Assembly: GCA_029100545.1 (NCBI GenBank)
Contig: JAQXPH010000039.1
Location: forward strand, 1 to 49,480
Source: a bacterium
GTDB taxonomy: Bacteria; Bacillota_I; Bacilli_A; RF39; UBA660
Length of the DNA: 49,480 nucleotides
Direction: 5' to 3'
Part shown: piece after piece, positions 43,140 to 49,480 of the stretch
How the letters are laid out: every line of letters starts with the position of its first letter
How positions within the stretch are numbered: the stretch's first letter is position 1
Notes under the pieces: model-generated
Databases searched by the model: none
Told to the model about the DNA's origin: nothing
The model's input: the letters and a program-made list of their open reading frames with translations, nothing else
Position numbers and translations under genes: made by a program

Positions 43140-44660
43140 TTAAGTTAATTTTTTAAGTCTTAATAAATATTCTTCACACTCTTTCATTTTTCCTTTACCA
43201 AATGTTTTATCTAAGAAATCAATAAATCCATCAATTTCATCTCGAATATATGAAATATTTAATTGTTCAAATTTACGAAGTATTTTTCTAGCAATAAAAT
43301 AATCTACACCATCTATTTCATCCCCTCCACAAGCTACATATACAGGGACAAATTTTTTCATATGAGCTACAATACGATTACCAAATGCAATACGAAAATG
43401 TTTAATAACATAATCATCCATTTCATTTATTTTATTTAATGTATCTTCACTTACAACATTCTTTTCCATTGCCGAAGTAAATAAATTATTTAAATAAGAA
43501 TAATTTATATCTTGCGCATCAACGTCTTTAGGTTCAAAAACTTCACCTTTATCATTTATATCAATTGGCATAGCTCTATCGTAAACTTTATCAGTAACCA
43601 TAAATGTAGAATCATCATTATTAATTGTACCTATATACCATGTATTTGCAGGTATTTTAAGTTTACCTTCAATGATTTTTTTAGGATCATCTGGCCAACT
43701 ACTAGAAACAAGTTCTACTATCCATTCATCTTTATTAGGCATTTCCAAAATAGATAGCATTTCTGCAAAATAGTATTCTACTCTCGAAATGTTCATTTCA
43801 TCTAGTATAATTGTATAAATATCATCAGTATAACCAGCTTCATATATTTCTTTTAGAACATCAGTTTCATTAAATTTCTTTGTAAATTCATTGAAATACC
43901 CAAATAGTTCAGTACGATCTCTCCATGATGGTTGAACTGATGCTACGCACGAATCATGTTTTAAAAATTTTCCCCAAGCATATGCAAGTGAAGTTTTTCC
44001 TGTTCCAGAAATACCTTGTAAAATAACAAGTTTAGTGGAGGCAAGTGAAGAAATAAATAATCTTATCATTTCAGTTTTATAATATAGTTTTAATTTAGAG
44101 GCTGCAAAATTACGAAAATTTTCTACAAGTTCTTCTAAAGTAAAAGAATTATTATAATTAGCTACTTTATAGTTTTGGTATAAAATATCAACTTGCGTAA
44201 GTTTTGGAAATCTACTACTCATTGCATCAGTAACTTCTTCAGTTTCCTCTGCTATTTCATTTTCTTCATCTGTTGGTTTTAAACCTAACTGTGATACTTT
44301 CATAGCAAGAATTTTTTCTTTTTCTGCCATTAAAGATGAAACTTCCTTATTTAAACTAGCAACTTCATCAAGAAGAGATTCTTGCTCTACAATAGTTTTT
44401 CTGAATCTTATATATTTTCTTATAATAAAATATATTAAAGCAAAAATAGCACCAACTATAACAAGTAAACATATTATTGAAATTACCACTAATATCCATT
44501 CTGGTATATTAAAGTCATCTTTATAAAATGTTATTAACTTAATATATTCTGGTATATTAAACATACTTTTAATACCTAAAAATATAGATTTTACTACCAT
44601 TATTATTCCTGAAAAAAATTGATTTAAAATTTCGTATAAAAATCTTAAAAATGTATCCAT
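43140..44660 (-). CDS. Membrane-tethered McrB-like AAA+ ATPase
   Basis: A 506-residue protein. Two membrane segments (about 10-30 and 55-83) are followed by a coiled coil (90-125) and an AAA+ module. Walker A is GISGTGKTSLAYAWGKFL (near 218), Walker B is IILDEMNISRVEYYFAEML (near 287), and sensor 1 is WYIGTINNDDSTFMVTDKVYDRAM (near 345), with Arg in the expected finger position. These are the McrB/dynein-like (AAA_5) patterns. Such ATPases form hexamers that remodel a partner, and McrB acts with McrC. A membrane tether is unusual for a restriction enzyme. The gene lies inside an operon of TasA-like proteins and SipW peptidases. Fibre assembly or disassembly is inferred; a defence role is the alternative. 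Confidence 0.8.
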   Translation of the reverse strand: MDTFLRFLYEILNQFFSGIIMVVKSIFLGIKSMFNIPEYIKLITFYKDDFNIPEWILVVISIICLLVIVGAIFALIYFIIRKYIRFRKTIVEQESLLDEVASLNKEVSSLMAEKEKILAMKVSQLGLKPTDEENEIAEETEEVTDAMSSRFPKLTQVDILYQNYKVANYNNSFTLEELVENFRNFAASKLKLYYKTEMIRLFISSLASTKLVILQGISGTGKTSLAYAWGKFLKHDSCVASVQPSWRDRTELFGYFNEFTKKFNETDVLKEIYEAGYTDDIYTIILDEMNISRVEYYFAEMLSILEMPNKDEWIVELVSSSWPDDPKKIIEGKLKIPANTWYIGTINNDDSTFMVTDKVYDRAMPIDINDKGEVFEPKDVDAQDINYSYLNNLFTSAMEKNVVSEDTLNKINEMDDYVIKHFRIAFGNRIVAHMKKFVPVYVACGGDEIDGVDYFIARKILRKFEQLNISYIRDEIDGFIDFLDKTFGKGKMKECEEYLLRLKKLT

Positions 44661-44668
44661 TACAACAC

Positions 44669-45619
44669 CTACTTCTTAATAATTAATTTATTTTTATCAA
44701 TTAAACTATTTTGAGTTCCATATACATAACTAAATATTTCAAGCCAAATTAAATTATTATCATTAAATTCAAATTTATCATCAAGTTCTAATGAAAATTT
44801 AAATCCTTCTTTTATATATGAATCAATTAAATCTTTATTATTTAAATAATCTTCATATTTGATATTAATAACTATATTATTTTTTATAATATCACTTCTT
44901 AAAACATTTATTAATCTATTTAATTTATCTTTTTTTAATATTATAGATAATGGAAATGTAACTATATAAAATTCATCAAAATTATTATTAATAACATTTT
45001 TTAATAATAAAACACTTATCATATTATATAAAATAAAATGCATATCTTCAGTTATAATTGAACTATTATATACTTTATTTATTGAATAATTACTATATAT
45101 TTTAGGAAAAGCAATATCATAATTAATATTAGTAAAATATACATTTTTTAAATTAGTTTTACTAATTTTTAATGAAAAAGTATTACTTTCATACTTTGAA
45201 AAAAAATCATTTTGTATTTTGTGTATATTTTTTATTATTTTTTCTAAAATATCTATAATATTATTTTCTAAAAAAAGCTTTTCTTGACGATCAAGCATTA
45301 TTTTATTTATTAATATTTTATTACTAGGACATTCTACAATATTATCTAAATAACATATATACCAGAAAAAATAATAATTATTCTCAACTAATGTTTTATC
45401 ATAATCATTAATAAAATTTAATGCTTTTTCATTTAAATAATACTTAATGTTTTTTTCAAGTAATTTAAATTTTATTTCATTTAAATTATAATATCTTATA
45501 TTAATATATTCATTTAAAAATGACAAAACAAGATTTTTATTATAATATTTACCTAATATTTCTTTAAGAAATTGTATATAACATTCTTTAATCGATTTAA
45601 GATAATTTTCTATATTCAT
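44669..45619 (-). CDS. Unknown protein of fibre operon 2, possible degenerate EAL-like fold
   Basis: A 316-residue Asn/Ile/Tyr-rich protein with no signal peptide or membrane segment. I know no certain family. The last 120 residues follow the strand-helix rhythm of EAL phosphodiesterase domains: FYIVTFPLSIILKKDKL, NNIVINIKYEDYLNN, YIKEGFKFSLELDDKFE. They lack the EAL signature and most metal ligands, so at best an inactive cyclic-di-GMP-binding version. Spacing to its neighbours is 9 and 8 bases, so it belongs to the operon. Confidence in the gene is good, in the fold low. Confidence 0.6.
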   Translation of the reverse strand: MNIENYLKSIKECYIQFLKEILGKYYNKNLVLSFLNEYINIRYYNLNEIKFKLLEKNIKYYLNEKALNFINDYDKTLVENNYYFFWYICYLDNIVECPSNKILINKIMLDRQEKLFLENNIIDILEKIIKNIHKIQNDFFSKYESNTFSLKISKTNLKNVYFTNINYDIAFPKIYSNYSINKVYNSSIITEDMHFILYNMISVLLLKNVINNNFDEFYIVTFPLSIILKKDKLNRLINVLRSDIIKNNIVINIKYEDYLNNKDLIDSYIKEGFKFSLELDDKFEFNDNNLIWLEIFSYVYGTQNSLIDKNKLIIKK

Positions 45620-45628
45620 TTTACTCCT

Positions 45629-46537
45629 TTACTGCGTATAATTAAATGATACAATTGATGAAGAATTTACAATTGGATAAGTATAGTTTTTACTTGTATC
45701 TGCTTTATAAAATTTAACTATTTCACTAGATTCTAGATTAATTCGAAAACTTATACTATTTACATAATCATGGCCATTTATTTGAGTAGTTGTATAACTT
45801 TCTTTATTTTGAAAAACTGATGAAGTCATATCAATAATAACTACTTCTGGATCAAATGATAATGTTATAAGTGGAAGAGCGCATTTAGCTTTATTTTCAT
45901 CAGATAATGAATTATACGTATTAGAGTCAATTCGATCATCAACTTCATAATTTAAAAATGCTGTTTTTACTAAATAATAATCAGTAGAATTAGTAACACT
46001 TAAATTAAAATATGGACTAGATTTTTCATCGCTTATTTCATAACTAATTCCAGGAACCCCTACTTTCAATATAAACATAGCACTAAGTGTTTTTTTATAT
46101 GGATAAGTACTTTCAGCCATAATATCAATCCATACTTCATCATTATTTTTTAAAGCATTTTTTGCAGATATAGTAGCGGTAAAATTATCAGTGGTTTCAT
46201 TTGTATATATTGTTCCTTCAGTTTTACTTATTGAACAATTTGCATTATCTGAGCATGTATAGGACAAAACATATGTTATATCACTATTAGCAAATTCTAA
46301 ATTATTTTTACTATTATTTAGATTAATAGAAAACTGATAAGTATCAACTCCTGACCAATTATCCATTTTATAAGTTTTATGATTAGATGTTAACTTATCA
46401 CTATTAAAATAAAACTTTTTTGAGACCAAATATACATCTTTAATAGCATTATAAATGTATCTACCATAAGTAAGAGTAACTGAAAATAATAATAGTAAAA
46501 ATAAGCATACAATTATATATTTAATTTTTCTTTTCAT
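45629..46537 (-). CDS. Exported 302-residue surface protein of fibre operon 2
   Basis: An exported protein with a basic N-terminus and a membrane or signal segment at 6-23 ending TLTYGRYIYN, like the SipW-type contexts of other proteins here but without a clear A-x-A. The 275-residue extracellular part is strand-rich with two close Cys (TCSDNANCSISKTEG) and one further Cys. It ends in SIVSFNYTQ, recalling the last strand of the TasA-like small proteins. It follows the dead peptidase by 3 bases and the unknown 316-residue gene follows it by 9. A minor fibre component is inferred from operon context. Confidence 0.68.
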   Translation of the reverse strand: MKRKIKYIIVCLFLLLLFSVTLTYGRYIYNAIKDVYLVSKKFYFNSDKLTSNHKTYKMDNWSGVDTYQFSINLNNSKNNLEFANSDITYVLSYTCSDNANCSISKTEGTIYTNETTDNFTATISAKNALKNNDEVWIDIMAESTYPYKKTLSAMFILKVGVPGISYEISDEKSSPYFNLSVTNSTDYYLVKTAFLNYEVDDRIDSNTYNSLSDENKAKCALPLITLSFDPEVVIIDMTSSVFQNKESYTTTQINGHDYVNSISFRINLESSEIVKFYKADTSKNYTYPIVNSSSIVSFNYTQ

Positions 46538-46540
46538 AAT

Positions 46541-47002
46541 TTACCTTTTAATTTCTTTTATTATTTGATATATTTCACATATAAACACAATAAATATAGG
46601 TAATATAACAATAATTAAATATCCTATTTTTGATGTAAGTAAGTTATATAATAGTCCTAAAAAATAAAAAGTTTTTATATTCTTTTTAGATGATAGTATT
46701 TTGCTTGAATCAACGACTTTTTTATTACTTAATATATATTTATTTTCTATTATTTCTTCAATTGAACCTTGTTTAATTTTATTATTTTCTAAAAATAAAA
46801 CATCATCATTTACTTGTAAATTATTAGATTTTTTTATTAATAATAAATTATTTTTATTATAGCCATAATTATTTAAAGTTAATAAATAATATTTATTAAA
46901 ATCTACAATATTATAATTATTTGTTTTAATTAAACAAAATGTTATAAAGATAATTAATATAATATAAATAATAATTAGTACCCGTAAAACTATCTTTTTC
47001 AC
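46541..47002 (-). CDS. Catalytically dead SipW-type signal-peptidase paralogue, operon 2
   Basis: A 153-residue protein with the SipW layout: a membrane segment at 5-25, a beta core (NLLLIKKSNNLQVNDDVLFL, equal to the DYIIVKN...GDII block) and a C-terminal membrane segment. The Ser block is replaced by LTLNNYGYNK and the THR block is gone (KQGSIEEI), so neither Ser nor His remains. The start is GTG at 47002 with GGTGAG upstream, a consensus promoter precedes it, and it opens a seven-gene operon with gaps of 10 bases or less. Its C-terminal SKIGYLIIVILPIFI resembles the dead paralogue at 28298. Retention as first gene of an intact operon argues for function. Confidence 0.72.
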   Translation of the reverse strand: MKKIVLRVLIIIYIILIIFITFCLIKTNNYNIVDFNKYYLLTLNNYGYNKNNLLLIKKSNNLQVNDDVLFLENNKIKQGSIEEIIENKYILSNKKVVDSSKILSSKKNIKTFYFLGLLYNLLTSKIGYLIIVILPIFIVFICEIYQIIKEIKR

Positions 47003-47022
47003 TTACTACTCTCACCGTAAAA

Positions 47023-47051
47023 ATTATAACATAGCAAAATATGAAATGCAA
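47023..47051 (-). promoter_or_regulatory. Sigma-A promoter of fibre operon 2
   Basis: On the minus strand TTGCAT (47051-47046), exactly 17 bases ending TGT (extended -10), then TATAAT (47028-47023), 20 bases before the first gene. Confidence 0.78.
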
Positions 47052-47086
47052 TTAATTCAGATATTATCATATATATAAAAATTTAA

Positions 47087-47119
47087 TAAAAAAATAGATG
47101 AACAATATAATTCATCTAT
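47087..47119 (-). terminator. Terminator after the GrpB-like gene
   Basis: On the minus strand ATAGATGAA / TTCATCTAT (9 bp, 8-base loop) is followed by a seven-T run. Confidence 0.85.
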
Positions 47120-47138
47120 AATTATTAATACTTTTAGT

Positions 47139-47198
47139 TTAGAATTTAGTTAATTCTAATAATGTTACTCCAATATCAAATAATACAAGTTTAATCAT
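47139..47198 (-). pseudogene. Remnant start of a HAD-superfamily hydrolase gene
   Basis: A 19-codon frame overlaps the GrpB stop and reads MIKLVLFDIGVTLLELTKF. The first 15 residues are the typical start of HAD hydrolases (motif I DxGxTLL), then the frame stops. It looks like a decayed coupled gene. Very short, so tentative. Confidence 0.35.
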
Positions 47199-47718
47199 CA
47201 TATTCCTTTTTAGCAAGATTGATTACAGATGTTATAAATTCATTTTTACCTGCAGTATATTTAGATCTTTCATCTGCATATTTAATGGCAAGTTCTTGTT
47301 TTAAATCACAATATTTTTTTATATATTCGGGATGCTCAATTAAATACTTCTTGAAGTAAACTTGATTATAGTATGTCTTGCTATTAGGTTCAACAAAGTG
47401 AATATAATGGCTTCTTGCATCCTCAGGACCTTTAGCAAAGAAATATCTATCAGGAACACCTTGTTGCCCTCTATTTTCATAATCATAAAGTTTTAATATT
47501 TCTTCTATTTCAGTTATTTCATCTAAACTATTAATAACAACTAAAATATCAATAACTGGTTTTGCTTTTAATCCATCAATAGACGTACTACCAATATGAT
47601 GAATTTCAATAATCCTATCGCCTAATACTTCTTTTAATAATTTTTCTTCCTTTTCATATTCTTTTTTCCAATTTGAATTATATTCGGCTAATTCAACTAT
47701 GCCTCTTTTTAATGCCAT
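47191..47718 (-). CDS. GrpB/UPF0157-family nucleotidyltransferase-like protein
   Basis: A 175-residue cytoplasmic protein from ATG at 47718 (MALKRGIVEL), preferred to the track start at 47739, which lacks a ribosome site. GrpB family signatures are IVELAEYNSNWKKEYEKE, EIHHIGSTSIDGLKAKPVIDILVVI (the GSTS and D.L positions of a nucleotidyltransferase fold), FFAKGPEDARSHYIHFVE and a C-terminal KYTAGKNEFI. The family is sometimes fused to dephospho-CoA kinase; its activity is not settled. It carries its own terminator. Confidence 0.88.
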   Translation of the reverse strand: MALKRGIVELAEYNSNWKKEYEKEEKLLKEVLGDRIIEIHHIGSTSIDGLKAKPVIDILVVINSLDEITEIEEILKLYDYENRGQQGVPDRYFFAKGPEDARSHYIHFVEPNSKTYYNQVYFKKYLIEHPEYIKKYCDLKQELAIKYADERSKYTAGKNEFITSVINLAKKEYDD

Positions 47719-47918
47719 ATTTTTTCTTCCATTTTTCAAGCAATATTATATAACATTTTTCGTTTTAAGACCATGACCACCACTTTTTTTAATTAAATTA
47801 ATAATAGCAACACCAGATTGAAAGACTATAATAAATTTAAGCCCATGCCCTACATATTTATAGCAATGACCATTTAATTACAAAATAATAAAAAAGGAAT
47901 ATATTTATATTGCAATAT

Positions 47919-48263
47919 TTAAATATTATTCCATTCGTTTTCTTTAAATCCAATTAAAACTGTATCATCTAATTCTAGTAATGGTCTTTTTACAAGCATA
48001 CCATCACTACTTAGAATTTGTAGTTTTTCTTCATATGACATATTTTGAATTTTATCTTTTAGATTTAACTCTCTATATTTTAATCCACTTGTATTAAAAA
48101 ATTTATTAATATCTTTTGTAGATTTTTTAATTAATCTATCTAACTCATTTATATCTAATTTATCAGCAACTATATTCCTGACTTCAAAACTAAAGTTTTT
48201 ATTTTCTAAATATCTTTTAGCTTTCTGACAAGTACTACATTTAGGATATTCAAATAATAACAT
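47919..48263 (-). CDS. ArsC/Spx-family thioredoxin-fold protein
   Basis: A 114-residue protein of the arsenate-reductase-like family, including ArsC, Spx and YffB. The redox motif is YPKCSTCQKAKRYL (CxxC, Cys at residues 9 and 12). The second signature is DGMLVKRPLLEL near the C-terminus, where the Arg-Pro pair is standard. The fold is thioredoxin-like. No ars genes are near, so arsenate reduction is not supported, and Spx-like transcription control is the main alternative. The sequence between 47740 and 47918 holds no gene I can support. Confidence 0.85.
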   Translation of the reverse strand: MLLFEYPKCSTCQKAKRYLENKNFSFEVRNIVADKLDINELDRLIKKSTKDINKFFNTSGLKYRELNLKDKIQNMSYEEKLQILSSDGMLVKRPLLELDDTVLIGFKENEWNNI

Positions 48264-48290
48264 ACATTATATTCCTTTCTAAAAATTGTT

Positions 48291-48941
48291 TTATTCTTCC
48301 GTAATTAATTCAAATTTTTCTTTTCCAACACCACATATAGGGCATACAAAATCATCAGGTAGTTCATCACCCTCATAAATATATCCACATATAGAGCATT
48401 TCCATTTTTTTGTTTTATTATCTTTATCAGCACTTATTATACTTTTTTCTTCATAAGTTGGAGCATTTTTAGGAGAACTTCCTTTTAAATATTCATGATA
48501 ATATTTATATGTCATAGCGTTTTCATTAGTATAATCACCAGATTCAATAACTTGTCCTAAAAATATTGTATGAGTAGATGTTTCCATAGTATCAATAACT
48601 TTACAAATCATATAGCCACAGGTATCCTTTAAAACAGGTATTCCTAAAATTTCTTTAAAATCGATATTATTAAACTTATCAGTATCCTTACTTGATTTAA
48701 AACCAAAAGTTCCTATAATATTTGCATCTGCTGTTTCTTTTAATATTGAAACTCCAAATATATTAGTTTCTTTTATTATTTTATTAGTATAATTATCATG
48801 ATTAATACTAAGTGCTATTACAGAAGGGTTTGAAGTAACTTGCATAATGCTATTAGCAACACAACCAATATTTCTACCCTTATCTTTACTTGTTACAACA
48901 TAAACACCATAAGATAAATTTCTTAATACTTTCTTATCCAT
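48291..48941 (-). CDS. Flavin reductase-rubredoxin fusion (high-molecular-weight rubredoxin)
   Basis: A 216-residue redox protein. Residues 1-150 are an FMN-binding flavin-reductase-like domain ([38 protein letters not shown]-like [11 protein letters not shown]). Residues 170-216 are a rubredoxin with [10 protein letters not shown] and [12 protein letters not shown], four Cys for one iron. Such fusions pass electrons from NAD(P)H-linked partners to flavodiiron proteins for oxygen or NO reduction in anaerobes. This supports an anaerobic gut organism. It lies 2 bases upstream of the dehydrogenase stop in transcription order, so they form one unit. Confidence 0.92.
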   Translation of the reverse strand: MDKKVLRNLSYGVYVVTSKDKGRNIGCVANSIMQVTSNPSVIALSINHDNYTNKIIKETNIFGVSILKETADANIIGTFGFKSSKDTDKFNNIDFKEILGIPVLKDTCGYMICKVIDTMETSTHTIFLGQVIESGDYTNENAMTYKYYHEYLKGSSPKNAPTYEEKSIISADKDNKTKKWKCSICGYIYEGDELPDDFVCPICGVGKEKFELITEE

Positions 48942-48943
48942 AA

Positions 48944-49480
48944 TTAACTCCTTGCTGCTCCATCAACTGATAAAACAACTCCAGTTATATAACTTGCCAT
49001 ATCACTTGCTAAAAATAGAAATGCATTAGCAATATCTTCTGGAGTACCAATTCTACCTAAAGGTATTCCTTTAATAATTGGTTCAATCACACTATCAGGT
49101 ACATTTTTCATCATGTCTGTTAATGTAACTCCAGGTGCAACAGCATTAACTCTTATATTGTCCTTCCCCAATTCTCTAGCTAATGATTTTGTAAGACCAT
49201 TGACTGCAAATTTACTTGCTGGATATCCACAACCAGATGGTTGACCATAAATACTTACCATTGAAGACGTATTTAATATAACCCCACCACCATTTTTATT
49301 CATATAATTTACAACAGCGCGTGAACAATTAAATACAGCATTTACATTTAAATCCATTATTTTCTTAAAATCTTCTTCTTTGTAGTCATAAATCTTATCC
49401 ATTGCACTCATTCCTGCATTATTAACTAAGATATCAATTTTACCATACTTTTCTATGACATGACTAAATGTTTTTTCAAC
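48944..49480 (-). CDS. Short-chain dehydrogenase/reductase (FabG-like), N-terminus cut by window edge
   Basis: The open frame continues past the track start at 49411 to the window end, adding [13 protein letters not shown] before MSAMDKI, so that start is internal. Visible SDR features are [20 protein letters not shown]-type helix, the catalytic Ser in [12 protein letters not shown], the YxxxK of [11 protein letters not shown], and the family ending [11 protein letters not shown]. The NAD(P)-binding Rossmann start (TGxxxGIG) lies beyond the window. It resembles 3-oxoacyl-ACP reductases and related alcohol dehydrogenases; the substrate is not readable. It is followed by the rubredoxin fusion after 2 bases. 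Confidence 0.9.
   Translation of the reverse strand, partial: VEKTFSHVIEKYGKIDILVNNAGMSAMDKIYDYKEEDFKKIMDLNVNAVFNCSRAVVNYMNKNGGGVILNTSSMVSIYGQPSGCGYPASKFAVNGLTKSLARELGKDNIRVNAVAPGVTLTDMMKNVPDSVIEPIIKGIPLGRIGTPEDIANAFLFLASDMASYITGVVLSVDGAARS

Noticed and set aside
42014-44660. Calling the AAA+/DUF2357 pair a type IV McrBC restriction system
   Set aside because: No nuclease core is visible in the partner, the ATPase is membrane-tethered and the operon context is surface proteins. Defence is kept as an alternative only.
47740-47918. A 40-codon open frame on the minus strand (YKYVGHGLKFIIVFQSG, with GHGLK repeated)
   Set aside because: It has no start codon or ribosome site and no recognised family. 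It may be a gene remnant, but support is too weak for a feature.
48944-49411. Treating 49411 as the true start of the dehydrogenase
   Set aside because: The frame stays open to the window end and contains the conserved DILVNNAG upstream, so the start lies outside the window.
1-49480. Possible UGA=Trp code as in Mycoplasma, suggested by the AT-rich genome
   Set aside because: Known proteins (TrmD, PriA, XseA, SpoIVB) are full length with TGG Trp codons and standard stops.

Overview
The window comes from a very AT-rich, low-GC Gram-positive-type bacterium (Bacillota). Support comes from AGGAGG-like ribosome sites, TTGACA/TATAAT promoters with TGn extensions, short T-tailed hairpin terminators, SpoIVB, a class B-like sortase, SipW-type signal peptidases, NusB/XseAB/PriA/TrmD/RimM, and intact ORFs without UGA reassignment. 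The Lys/Asn/Ile-rich proteins suggest an uncultured gut Bacilli or Erysipelotrichia-like lineage, but the exact taxon is inference. Nearly everything is on the minus strand. The exceptions are one tRNA-Gln and one TasA-like gene. No gap between genes exceeds about 210 bases.

Region 1 (1-6718): a truncated GGDEF protein, a sortase next to a beta-helix/MucBP adhesin carrying a PPQTG sorting signal, a SpoIVB protease, and a membrane-anchored protein with an amidoligase-like tail. Region 2 (6794-15679): a tightly packed housekeeping run (xseB, xseA, nusB, trmD, rimM, a SpoU methylase, a YgjP-like metalloprotein, mscL, several unknown small proteins), then a tandemly duplicated winged-helix/metallophosphoesterase. 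Region 3 (15803-25401): a secreted protein whose extreme C-terminus switches abruptly to 50-60% GC and very low adenine and is followed by a perfect 10-bp hairpin. I read this as a probable variable region of a diversity-generating retroelement whose template and reverse transcriptase lie outside the window. Then come tRNA-Gln, priA, a SipW peptidase, an orphan DinJ/RelB antitoxin, an FtsW-type protein, an S51 peptidase and a MacB-like ABC transporter.

Region 4 (25529-47002) is the most unusual part: about 21 kb devoted to a surface-fibre-like system. It contains two active-looking SipW-type (Ser/His) signal peptidases, two peptidase paralogues that have lost both catalytic residues, eight TasA/camelysin-like or similar exported small proteins, and a 2643-residue surface protein with more than 30 YGGGN-type repeats. 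It also holds a membrane-tethered McrB-like AAA+ ATPase with a DUF2357 (McrC-like) partner that has no visible nuclease. The genes fall in two compact operons, each pairing one active peptidase with one dead one. My working model, by inference, is a SipW-processed matrix or fibre whose assembly is assisted by pseudo-peptidases and an AAA+ machine.

Region 5 (47139-49480): a GrpB-like protein with a decayed HAD start behind it, an ArsC/Spx-family protein, a flavin reductase-rubredoxin fusion and a truncated short-chain dehydrogenase.
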